Source of the DNA: Bacteroidota bacterium
GTDB taxonomy: Bacteria > Bacteroidota > Bacteroidia > Bacteroidales > B18-G4
Length of the DNA stretch: 5,243 nucleotides
Assembly (NCBI GenBank): GCA_003648575.1
Contig: QMPN01000223.1
Location: forward strand, 1 to 5,243
Reading direction: 5' to 3'
The notes below the pieces were generated by a model that was not told where the DNA came from, ran no database searches, and saw only the letters and a program-made list of their open reading frames with translations. The position numbers and the translations under genes are program-made. Shown piece after piece: positions 1-5,243 of this stretch (positions are counted from its first letter, which is position 1; the number at the start of each line of letters is the position of its first letter).

Positions 1-2558
1 GTCCTGGCCGAATCAAAGCTATCGGGTTTCACATAAACCAGGTCACAGATATCCCTGACGTATCCATTCCCCAGGGCAGACTCACTGGTCATGATGGTAT
101 CGGTAGATTTGATGTCATCAATCTCAACATCGACCGATTCATCACTATTGACAATAGGCCTGATCTGCAACAAATGGAAGGTATGGGGCTCATCTTTCGT
201 CGGGCTCATGTCCACGGCAAATTCGATCTCAATGGGTTTACCCATCTCCTTCTGCCCTATATCCAGTACCTCTTGCAGGATCTCCGCCAGTGGAAATACG
301 CCATGATTAAGGATGGCTGAAAAAGTAACCAGCTTCTTCCCTTCCTGTTGTATGCCGTCGCGGATCATCTTGCTCTGATAATCGTAGGTGGATGCCACAA
401 AGCGCATCGACTTATCTTTTTCAGCCTCTGACAACCTCAGCTTCAGGAGGTTGACGGCATCATCGATACAGGGTTTGAAGCTGTCAGCGATCAGGTCGAG
501 GGCATAAAAATGCCGTTGTGTTTCTCGCATGGCCAGTTCGGGAGTGCTGGTTTGCAACACCTTCTTCGGGTACTTCGGACTGAAGCGCAAGGACATGCCT
601 CCGTCGACAATATATTTTCCGAGTCCGAGTGCGATATTGGCTGTACCATCTTCTGGTGTTTCAGGCTCGATAGGATAAAAGTTGATCGAGCGCGCCACAC
701 CGGAAAAGGTGGGGTAAAACCTGTTGTGATACCTTCTTCCCACCACCTGTTGAAGAACGATCGCCATTTTTTCCTCGTCGATCACATTGGATGTGGCTGT
801 CATATATGCCTTGCTGTCCTTGAAGTAGGCAGATGCATATACGCTTTTGATCGCTTCGCTGAGCATAATAAGCATTCTCTTCTCATCCGATTCGATATTG
901 GGTATCATATATGTGGAATAGATCCCGGCAAAAGGCTGATAATATGAATCTTCAAGGAGGCTCGACGACCTCACGGCAAGCGGGTTCTTGATGAAAGCAA
1001 TCAATGTATTAAGGTCTTCTTTGATCCTTAATGGCAGCTTTGCTCCCAGGAACCTGGCCAGTATCTCTTCGTCTGACAGATTCATCATAGTGATCTTGTA
1101 CAGCTTGTTCTCTTCCATGAACTCGTCAAAAATGTCAGTCCCAAGAACCACTGTTTTGGGAATAGTGATCCTTACACCGTCCCATTTATCATACAACTGA
1201 TTCCTCTTGATCATTGAATCCAGGAAAGCCAATCCACGTGCCTTTCCGCCCAGGGAACCTTCACCGATACGCGACAGGGAGAGGTATTCATCGAAGCTGT
1301 CGCGACGGAATTCGGCGATCACTCCGCGAGCCTTGGTCAGCCGGTAGCTGGCAATAGAATCGAAAAGGTATTCTTTAACTGCTTTAAGGTTGTCAAAATC
1401 TTCCAGTGTTACATCTTTAAAGCGTTCAGCAAGCGGGAACAGGGCCCGTGCTCTCAGCCATTTGGAAATATGATTCCTTTCCAGGTGATACTGCAATGTT
1501 CTATCAGGTAGCCTATGAATCTTTTTCTGCAGGGTCTTCAGGTCCCGTGCCCGGTCGATTTCCCTCATTGTTTCCGGGTCAATAAAAACAAAGTCACCGA
1601 ATGCAAAGAACTCCGATATAAAGTTTTTAAGTTCGATGGATATGGTCTTCGACAGCTTATTTATGAAGCCGACCTTTAATTCTTTGGCTTTATCCGATTG
1701 ATGGACATCGGAGGATTGCAGCAGGATAGGCATCAGGCTATCGGATGATTTTACTTTCTTTACCAGGCGAAGCCCTGCCTCTTTATCAGGTTTTCCATTC
1801 CTGTCGTAGGAGATGTCAGCAATGATCCCCAAGAGGTTGTTCTTAAATTTCTCAAACAGAATGACAGCCTCCTCATAATTCGTGGCCAATAATATTTTTG
1901 GCCTGCCACGCATCCGCATCATCTGCTGATGTTCATTCAGCCCCTCCGTCATGAACCGCTGTGACTGTTTAAAGATGATCTTATAAATATGGGGCAGGTA
2001 GCTTGAGTAAAACCTCACCGAATCCTCCACCAGGATGATTGTCTGCACCCCAACCTCATTCACATCATGATCAGCATTCATCTTATCCTCGATGAGCTTA
2101 ATAATGGCCAGCAGCAGGTCGGCGTTCCCCAGCCAGCTGAACACATAATCAATAGCGCTCAGGTCTTCCTTATCCAGGTTGATGGTCACTTTTCGTGAGA
2201 ATGGTGTGAGCACTACAATGGGAATATTCTCATATTCCTGTTTGATCTTTTTGGCAATACCGAACGTATCTTCATCTTCCGCACTCAGCATGGTTATTAC
2301 AAGATCGATATCGCCTTCCTTCAGCTCCTCGAAGGCTTTTTCCTCATTCGTTACCTGTATAAACTGCGGCGGATAGCGAAGGTTAAGAGAAACATATTCG
2401 TTAAAGATCTGCTCATCGATACGGCCATCCTCTTCGAGAATAAAAGCATCATAAGCACTGGATATCAGCAAGATATGATAGATGCGCTTTTTCATGAGCG
2501 TATCGAAATGTGTGTCGTGATAAAAGTACTTTGAAAACTGAGTGTTGTTTCCGATCAT
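1..2558 (-). CDS. PEP/pyruvate-binding (PPDK N-terminal) ATP-grasp protein with tandem receiver domains; C-terminus outside window
   Basis: The frame is open for 852 codons and runs off base 1. The ATG at 2556-2558 is the first possible start, because an in-frame TAA lies 12 bp upstream (2568-2570). Domains in order: residues about 20-150 have a receiver-like fold (ILLIS, DLVITM, IPIVVLTP) but Thr89 sits where the phospho-acceptor Asp should be. Residues about 172-310 form a second receiver with acidic pair E178-D179, acceptor D248, Ser282/283 and Lys301 all present. A helical linker follows to about 430. Then comes a PPDK_N ATP-grasp domain: glycine-rich GEGSLGGKARG (432-442), AVRSS and LEDS (528-538), ALGLGKY (643-649), EIEFAVD (near 779) and QIRP (798-801). 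Known for the family: this domain uses ATP to phosphorylate a swivelling histidine in PEP synthase or pyruvate phosphate dikinase. That histidine is not in the visible part. Cytosolic; no signal peptide or membrane segment. The reaction is uncertain, so naming it PEP synthase would be premature. The family and architecture are well supported. Confidence 0.9.
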   Translation of the reverse strand, partial: MIGNNTQFSKYFYHDTHFDTLMKKRIYHILLISSAYDAFILEEDGRIDEQIFNEYVSLNLRYPPQFIQVTNEEKAFEELKEGDIDLVITMLSAEDEDTFGIAKKIKQEYENIPIVVLTPFSRKVTINLDKEDLSAIDYVFSWLGNADLLLAIIKLIEDKMNADHDVNEVGVQTIILVEDSVRFYSSYLPHIYKIIFKQSQRFMTEGLNEHQQMMRMRGRPKILLATNYEEAVILFEKFKNNLLGIIADISYDRNGKPDKEAGLRLVKKVKSSDSLMPILLQSSDVHQSDKAKELKVGFINKLSKTISIELKNFISEFFAFGDFVFIDPETMREIDRARDLKTLQKKIHRLPDRTLQYHLERNHISKWLRARALFPLAERFKDVTLEDFDNLKAVKEYLFDSIASYRLTKARGVIAEFRRDSFDEYLSLSRIGEGSLGGKARGLAFLDSMIKRNQLYDKWDGVRITIPKTVVLGTDIFDEFMEENKLYKITMMNLSDEEILARFLGAKLPLRIKEDLNTLIAFIKNPLAVRSSSLLEDSYYQPFAGIYSTYMIPNIESDEKRMLIMLSEAIKSVYASAYFKDSKAYMTATSNVIDEEKMAIVLQQVVGRRYHNRFYPTFSGVARSINFYPIEPETPEDGTANIALGLGKYIVDGGMSLRFSPKYPKKVLQTSTPELAMRETQRHFYALDLIADSFKPCIDDAVNLLKLRLSEAEKDKSMRFVASTYDYQSKMIRDGIQQEGKKLVTFSAILNHGVFPLAEILQEVLDIGQKEMGKPIEIEFAVDMSPTKDEPHTFHLLQIRPIVNSDESVDVEIDDIKSTDTIMTSESALGNGYVRDICDLVYVKPDSFDSAR

Positions 2559-2603
2559 ATAAAAACATTAGTAACAGGTAAAGGTACGAAAAAGGCAGGT
2601 TAT

Positions 2604-2785
2604 CATTGCCCATTGGCTTCGCCGAGCTCCGCTTCGCTCCGGTTCGGCATTGCCCATTCTGCATTGCCCATTCTACATTTCCCATGTTTTTGGGGTGTGA
2701 CATTTTTAAGTTTTTGGTATTAATAGTATAGCCATTAACCATAAATCTAAGAATTATGCGAAAGGAAATTGAAAAACGTCTTATA
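2604..2785 (+). repeat. Direct repeat, copy 1: leader of the IVP repeat unit
   Basis: This 182-bp segment aligns without gaps to 3129-3310 (offset exactly 525 bp) with about 11 mismatches counted by eye, roughly 94% identity. It contains three CATTGCCCATT words (2604, 2648, 2662), a GC-rich block of CTCCGCTTCGCTCCGG type (2615-2645), an AT-rich leader, and the first 30 bases of the IVP gene. CCCATGTTTT at 2681-2690 is repeated in inverted orientation after the gene, at 3112-3121. The gene is therefore bracketed by a short perfect inverted repeat. Confidence 0.9.
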
Positions 2786-3109
2786 CAACTATCACTAAAC
2801 ATTAATAGGGTTTGCAAAAACCTTGACAATAGCTATTTAACATACCATATTACAAAGCAAATCATACGTTCATCAACCAGTGCCGCTTTGAACTATGGTG
2901 AAGCACAGGCAGCTGAATCAAAGAAAGATTTTATTCACAAAACCAGCATCGTGCTAAAAGAACTCAGGGAAACCAAAATCAGCTTGATTTTACTAGAAGA
3001 TACTATAAAGGATTCTCCTAATCACGATGTTAAGAATTGTCAAAATGAATGTGACCAATTAGTAGCAATTTTCCACAAAACAGTAGCAACAGCAAGAAGC
3101 AAGTCCTAA
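2756..3109 (+). CDS. Four-helix-bundle protein of the 23S rRNA intervening-sequence (IVP) family
   Basis: This 117-residue protein is the usual length for the family (TIGR02436/PF05635 type). It is almost entirely helical. It carries the family's signature stretch: S-rich residues 39-42, NYGEAQ (46-51), KKDFIHK (56-62), then KELRET (68-73) leading into a leucine-rich helix. There is no signal peptide and no catalytic motif. Family members were first found inside insertions in 23S rRNA genes; Bacteroidota also carry free-standing copies such as this one. Their molecular function is unknown. The gene is the only plus-strand gene in the window and is divergent from the large ATP-grasp gene. It is visibly more AT-rich than its neighbours. 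It lies inside a repeat unit whose upstream part and first 30 coding bases recur 525 bp downstream, which suggests it travels with that unit. The start ATG is conserved in both copies. No good Shine-Dalgarno sequence is seen. Confidence 0.9.
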   Translation: MRKEIEKRLIQLSLNINRVCKNLDNSYLTYHITKQIIRSSTSAALNYGEAQAAESKKDFIHKTSIVLKELRETKISLILLEDTIKDSPNHDVKNCQNECDQLVAIFHKTVATARSKS

Positions 3110-3128
3110 ATAAAACATGGGCCGATTT

Positions 3129-3310
3129 CATTGTCCATTGGCTTCGCCGAGCTCCGCTTCGCTCCGGTTCTGCATTGCCCATTCAGCATTGCCCATTCTA
3201 CATTTTCCATGTTTTTGGGGTGTGCCATTTTTTAGTTTTTGCTACTAATAGTATAGCCATTAACCATAAATCTAAGAATTATGCGAAAGGAAATTGGGCA
3301 ACGTCTTATA
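3129..3310 (+). repeat. Direct repeat, copy 2: leader of the deleted IVP unit
   Basis: Second copy of the 2604-2785 segment. It begins within a few bases of the end of the first unit, so the two units are in tandem. It has the same order of parts: CATTG(T/C)CCATT words at 3129, 3173 and 3187, the GC-rich block, the AT-rich leader, and the IVP start codon at 3281. The leader is conserved although the gene behind it is destroyed. Confidence 0.9.
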
Positions 3311-3403
3311 ACAATCCAAACAGGTAAATGAATTAAAAAATAGCAACGGCAAGAAGCAAGCCTAAAATGGAACATGGGCAATGTAGAATGTCGAATGGGC
3401 AAT
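3198..3403. repeat. Inverted repeats bracketing the deleted IVP unit
   Basis: The left arm at 3198-3213 (CTACATTTTCCATGTT) matches the reverse complement of the right arm at 3371-3386 (AACATGGGCAATGTAG) at 14 of 16 positions. Just outside it, ATTGCCCATT at 3188-3197 is matched perfectly and inverted by AATGGGCAAT at 3394-3403. The unit is about 215 bp with matching ends and no intact gene, the form expected of a non-autonomous MITE-like derivative. A transcript across it could fold into a long stem. Confidence 0.7.
3281..3365 (+). pseudogene. Internally deleted remnant of an IVP four-helix-bundle gene
   Basis: The remnant starts with the same codons as the intact gene (MRKEI, then QRLI in place of KRLI). 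It then diverges and stops at a TGA (3329-3331) after 16 residues. From 3341 the sequence again matches the 3' end of the intact gene (TAGCAAC, then GCAAGAAGCAAG; compare 3084-3103), with one T missing before the terminal TAA (3363-3365). The internal 298 bp of the intact copy (2786-3083) is replaced by about 30 bp of unmatched sequence (3311-3340). Both ends of the gene therefore survive while the middle is gone. It cannot encode the four-helix bundle. Confidence 0.82.
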
Positions 3404-3445
3404 AAAAAAACCTATCACTCCCTCATCAGTTCTCCAAACAGAACT
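3404..3445 (-). terminator. Possible weak terminator of the membrane/regulator operon
   Basis: Immediately after the regulator stop codon on the minus strand, AGTTCT (3440-3445) and AGAACT (3428-3433) form a perfect 6-bp stem with a 6-base loop. A run of seven T (minus strand, 3404-3410) follows, but about 17 bases after the stem rather than directly. This is not a textbook intrinsic terminator. The inverted IVP arms beyond it may contribute. Confidence 0.35.
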
Positions 3446-3448
3446 CAC

Positions 3449-3733
3449 TCAATGCTTAAGGTATTCTGCGATTGCCTCTACATATTTTTCGAATGCATCA
3501 ACCCCTTTTCTAGAGATGCTGCAGCTTGTCAGGGGGTAGTTTCCCCTGAAAGACTTCTTCACCCTGATATAGCCTGCCTCCTTCAGTTTGCTAATCTGCA
3601 CGCTGAGGTTCCCGCGGGTAGCTTTTGTCTGTTCGAGAAGCCAGGAAAACTCAGCCGATTCGATATTCATCAGCAAGGACATGATTGACAGGCGCAACTG
3701 GTTATGCAATATGGGATCGAGCTCCTTAAACAT
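3449..3733 (-). CDS. Small winged-helix transcriptional regulator
   Basis: This 94-residue protein consists of one winged-helix DNA-binding domain of the HTH_34/MarR-ArsR-like type. Helix 1 covers about residues 10-23 and helix 2 about 28-36 (FSWLLEQT). The recognition helix is about 39-52 (TRGNLSVQISKLKEAGYI region). The wing is about 55-74, with basic KKSFRGN and then LTSCSISRKG. A C-terminal helix (75-93) probably serves dimerisation. There is no sensor domain and no metal-binding cysteine cluster. It is the last gene of a three-gene operon: its start overlaps the stop of the preceding membrane-protein gene by 8 bp, so translation is probably coupled. Inference: it represses or tunes its own operon through the palindromic site at 4519-4541. 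The family assignment is confident; the target and signal are not known. Confidence 0.87.
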   Translation of the reverse strand: MFKELDPILHNQLRLSIMSLLMNIESAEFSWLLEQTKATRGNLSVQISKLKEAGYIRVKKSFRGNYPLTSCSISRKGVDAFEKYVEAIAEYLKH

Positions 3734-4313
3734 GCCTGGATGACTTGAATTTCAACATATGTCCGGGAATGATATAGGATAGCAAAATGGACAGAGCCAG
3801 TAAGAGGAGCTGAATGTTAAATGGATAATAAAAGGCAATTCCGGCCAGTATCCAGCATACTGCTCCTCCAATGATAAGCGGCACAAATTTTAATATTCCA
3901 CCCGATACCCAGGTACCGATGCCATAGATGACCATGATCAGCGGATATGCGGCCAGTGGATCGATCTTTCCTAAAGCTGTAAAGGCCAGGATCATAAACA
4001 ATGCGATCAGAAAGGCTGACCATAAAAACATGGCAGACGTATCGAAGAAGGTTTGATGCCTTGCAGCTGAAGATTTGCGGTAACCGGCAAATGCACTGAA
4101 TATCCCTCCGAGCATCATCAGCACCGGCCAGGGCATCCAGGCATATTCCCATTGTACATATTCCAATAATACATAATGGGAGATGGCAGCGGCAAATACC
4201 AGGTATCCCCACAACAAATAAAAGAAGCCATCATCCGCTATTCGTTCACGGGCGTTACCAATCATCTCACTGATTATAGCCAGGCTTTGTTTTTTATCAA
4301 ATTGTTTTTCCAT
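3726..4313 (-). CDS. Six-helix integral membrane protein, function unknown
   Basis: The protein has 195 residues. A cytosolic-looking amphipathic N-terminus (residues 1-28, with many charged residues) precedes about six hydrophobic segments: roughly 30-50, 61-78, 94-114, 119-141, 142-163 and 166-184. A short basic tail (KFKSSRH) follows. There are no recognisable catalytic or ion-selective motifs. Aromatic residues cluster in the first loop (YVQWEYAWMPW, 52-62). It resembles uncharacterised Bacteroidota membrane proteins that I recall as neighbours of small winged-helix regulators. That family link is from memory and was not searched. The start overlaps the upstream 63-residue gene by 17 bp and the stop overlaps the regulator gene by 8 bp, which supports one co-translated unit. 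The protein could be the sensor or the effector of the regulator, but the sequence does not show which. Confidence 0.85.
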   Translation of the reverse strand: MEKQFDKKQSLAIISEMIGNARERIADDGFFYLLWGYLVFAAAISHYVLLEYVQWEYAWMPWPVLMMLGGIFSAFAGYRKSSAARHQTFFDTSAMFLWSAFLIALFMILAFTALGKIDPLAAYPLIMVIYGIGTWVSGGILKFVPLIIGGAVCWILAGIAFYYPFNIQLLLLALSILLSYIIPGHMLKFKSSRHV

Positions 4314-4488
4314 CGGTACTATTCTTTGAATTATACATTATATAAATAGCTGTGGCAAGAAAGCCTGTTCCCATGCCTATCAGGAGTCCAACAGGAATAA
4401 GGTTAAAGATAAAGCCAATCCCCATTCCGATAAACATACATCCGGGCATTAGAAAATGCTCCGGTTTCATTTTATTTTTCTTTTCCAT
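4297..4488 (-). CDS. Small two-helix membrane protein, first gene of the operon
   Basis: The protein has 63 residues. A lysine-rich start (MEKKNKMK) is followed by two hydrophobic, glycine- and methionine-rich segments (about 12-29 and 31-51), then a polar tail. The two segments share a GMGIGF/GMGTGF motif and look like an internal repeat packed as a helical hairpin. No known function is recognised. The ATG at 4486-4488 lies about 25 bp downstream of a good Bacteroidota promoter, giving a short leader without a Shine-Dalgarno sequence. An alternative start at Met7 (4468-4470) cannot be excluded. The gene ends 17 bp inside the next gene. The overlap and shared promoter indicate that it belongs with the six-helix protein and the regulator, perhaps as a membrane partner. 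Confidence 0.78.
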   Translation of the reverse strand: MEKKNKMKPEHFLMPGCMFIGMGIGFIFNLIPVGLLIGMGTGFLATAIYIMYNSKNSTDGKTI

Positions 4489-4513
4489 GGTATTAAATTA
4501 TGAATCAACACCA

Positions 4514-4545
4514 CAAATATAAACTTGTTTATTCTATAAACCAAA
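4514..4545 (-). promoter_or_regulatory. Bacteroidota-type promoter of the three-gene operon
   Basis: Read on the minus strand, TATATTTG (4514-4521) matches the TAnnTTTG -7 element exactly. TTTG (4542-4545) provides the -33 element, with a 20-base spacer as expected for the housekeeping sigma factor of this phylum. It points to the ATG at 4488 and predicts a leader of about 20 nt. Confidence 0.75.
4519..4541. promoter_or_regulatory. Candidate operator: three alternating half-sites in the promoter spacer
   Basis: The sequence is ATAAAC (4519-4524), TT, GTTTAT (4527-4532), TCT, ATAAAC (4536-4541). The middle half-site forms a perfect inverted repeat with each flanking one. Together they fill the space between the -33 and -7 elements and overlap three bases of the -7 box. 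A dimeric winged-helix protein bound here would block RNA polymerase. The regulator encoded at 3449-3733 in the same operon is the obvious candidate, by inference from position. Confidence 0.55.
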
Positions 4546-4565
4546 CAAATCTTAAAAAAAAGTTG

Positions 4566-4697
4566 AGAGGGTGTTTAATAAGTTAATCAGCACAGTCATT
4601 TCGACTGAAAGGAGAAATCTAAATCTCTGATAAGCTTGCGTATAGATTTCTCGCATTCGCTCGAAATGACCCAATTGAGATTTATGAGACAGCCTCT
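4566..4697. mobile_element. 132-bp palindromic MITE-like element
   Basis: The imperfect terminal inverted repeats are AGAGGGTGTTTAATAAG (4566-4582) and the complement of 4681-4697, matching at about 13 of 17 positions. Inside are two perfect stems: GTCATTTCGA (4595-4604) with TCGAAATGAC (4661-4670), and AGAAATCTA (4613-4621) with TAGATTTCT (4643-4651). There is no open reading frame. I recall the inner words (GTCATTTCGACTGAAAGGAG and similar) as dispersed repeats in Bacteroidota genomes; this was not searched. The element ends 6 bp past the stop codon of the ferritin-like gene, so its hairpin may also end that transcript. Confidence 0.7.
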
Positions 4698-4703
4698 TTA
4701 TTC

Positions 4704-5159
4704 TTAATTTTCCCGTAAAACGAAATCGTCATACTCTACTTCAAATCTCAGCTTATGCTTCGACTCTTCCTGTGCCAGTCCGGCAAAGAGTACTTTTAAG
4801 GCAGGATCTGAGGCTCTTTTCGAGAGTGAGGTGTACAATCTGAAAGCAGCTTTTTCTTTTTTCATCGCTACTACCAGGGCTTCCGGATATGACATATTTG
4901 GGGAAGCTTTCACGTTCACCATATAATCGGAGAGCTGAAGGTCGGCCACATTCTCGGGAGGCATATTGGTGATCCCAGTTTCTTTCACCTCCATCAACTT
5001 CGCTTTATGCTTCACCTCTTCCTGGGCAAATTCCTCAAACACTTCGCGCATCTCATCTGATGATGACTGCCAGGCCAGTTCAGTATAGAATTCTACGGCT
5101 TTTTGTTCCTCCTCGATCGAAAAATCAAGGATATCGTCGAATGTTGTGAGTTCTTTCAT
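4704..5159 (-). CDS. Ferritin-like diiron protein (rubrerythrin-type four-helix domain)
   Basis: This 151-residue protein has two homologous helix pairs that carry the full set of diiron ligands. Helix 1 has ExxAxxFY with Glu18, helix 2 has ExxH with Glu48/His51, helix 3 has ExxAxxLY with Glu102, and helix 4 has ExxH with Glu132/His135. This is the erythrin/rubrerythrin layout. The C-terminal rubredoxin domain (two CxxC pairs) of classical rubrerythrin is absent, and the protein contains no cysteine at all. Members of this family act in peroxide reduction or iron handling in the cytosol; without rubredoxin, electrons would have to come from another protein. The start codon lies 6 bp after the stop of an upstream gene, so the two are probably co-transcribed. 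There is no Shine-Dalgarno sequence. The fold and metal site are well supported; the exact reaction is not. Confidence 0.88.
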   Translation of the reverse strand: MKELTTFDDILDFSIEEEQKAVEFYTELAWQSSSDEMREVFEEFAQEEVKHKAKLMEVKETGITNMPPENVADLQLSDYMVNVKASPNMSYPEALVVAMKKEKAAFRLYTSLSKRASDPALKVLFAGLAQEESKHKLRFEVEYDDFVLREN

Positions 5160-5165
5160 ATGGGT

Positions 5166-5243
5166 TTATTTTTCAATAGTGTTATCAAATTCTTCATCAA
5201 AATGCTTCACAATAAAATCGCAGCCATGATGGAACATCCGGCA
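5166..5243 (-). CDS. C-terminal fragment of an unrecognised gene upstream of the ferritin-like gene
   Basis: The frame is open from the window edge to a TAA at 5166-5168, giving 25 residues that begin CRMFHHGCDF and end in an acidic tail with DEEFDN. The fragment is rich in histidine and cysteine (two Cys, three His), which could bind metal, but it is too short to assign to a family. It is called as coding because the frame is open to the edge, it stops 6 bp before the next start codon on the same strand, and the composition is protein-like. Confidence 0.55.
   Translation of the reverse strand, partial: CRMFHHGCDFIVKHFDEEFDNTIEK

Larger units (their letters stand above)
3110..3448. other. 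Gene-free repetitive stretch between the IVP gene and the regulator gene
   Basis: This 339-bp stretch has no intact gene. It holds the end of the first IVP unit (inverted arm 3112-3121), the whole second, deleted unit (about 3129-3403), a run of seven A at 3404-3410, and a small hairpin at 3428-3445 next to the end of the minus-strand regulator gene. Confidence 0.8.

Noticed and set aside
510..947. Plus-strand open frame of 145 codons
   Set aside because: It lies antisense to the conserved ATP-grasp region of the large minus-strand gene; its translation shows no domain pattern and the opposite strand carries clear family motifs.
2579..2586. TACCTTTA (minus strand) as the -7 element for the large gene
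   Set aside because: It matches TAnnTTTG at all but the last base, but no TTTG lies about 20 bases upstream, so promoter evidence is too weak to list.
2449..2829. Minus-strand open frame of 126 codons
   Set aside because: It crosses the start of the large gene in another frame, the repeat leader and the start of the IVP gene; the product is low-complexity and matches nothing recognisable.
2604..3403. CRISPR array suggested by repeated CATTGCCCATT words
   Set aside because: The words are 11 bp, irregularly spaced (14 to 44 bp within a copy, then hundreds), and the sequence between them is itself repeated, so there are no unique spacers and no cas gene.
2756..3403. A 23S rRNA gene fragment around the IVP gene
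   Set aside because: No conserved rRNA segments are recognisable on either side; the flanks are repeats and protein genes.
3817..4212. Second minus-strand frame inside the six-helix membrane protein gene
   Set aside because: It is a shifted frame of a gene with clear membrane segments and operon overlaps; the alternative product has no coherent pattern.

Overview
The window looks like chromosomal DNA of a Bacteroidota (Bacteroidetes) bacterium. The reasons are a promoter with the phylum's TTTG / TAnnTTTG pattern, almost no Shine-Dalgarno sequences, and gene families typical of that group: a receiver-domain PEP/pyruvate-binding protein, a small winged-helix regulator in an operon with a six-helix membrane protein, and a stand-alone 23S-IVP four-helix-bundle gene beside CATTGCCCATT repeats. 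No single marker fixes the genus.

Layout. Bases 1-2558 (minus strand) hold 852 codons of a large protein whose C-terminus lies beyond base 1. It has a degenerate receiver domain, then an intact receiver domain, a helical linker, and a pyruvate-phosphate-dikinase-type ATP-grasp domain. Bases 2604-3403 are a repetitive island. A four-helix-bundle gene (2756-3109, plus strand, the only plus-strand gene) sits in a repeat unit, and a second, internally deleted copy of that unit follows directly. Bases 3449-4488 (minus strand) are a compact operon of three overlapping genes: a 63-residue two-helix membrane protein, a 195-residue six-helix membrane protein, and a 94-residue winged-helix regulator. 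Its promoter lies at 4514-4545 and contains a symmetric three-half-site motif that could be the operator. Bases 4566-4697 are a 132-bp palindromic MITE-like element. Bases 4704-5159 (minus strand) encode a ferritin-like diiron protein, preceded 6 bp upstream by the last 25 codons of an unrecognised gene.

How the parts fit. The membrane/regulator operon looks autoregulated: the regulator is translationally coupled to the membrane genes and a palindromic site fills the promoter spacer. The ferritin-like protein probably belongs to a separate operon that starts beyond the window. The large protein looks like a signal-responsive member of the PEP-synthase/PPDK superfamily. The strongest candidates for something undescribed are the paired full-length and deleted copies of the IVP repeat unit, the three-half-site operator, and the pseudo-receiver/receiver/ATP-grasp architecture.
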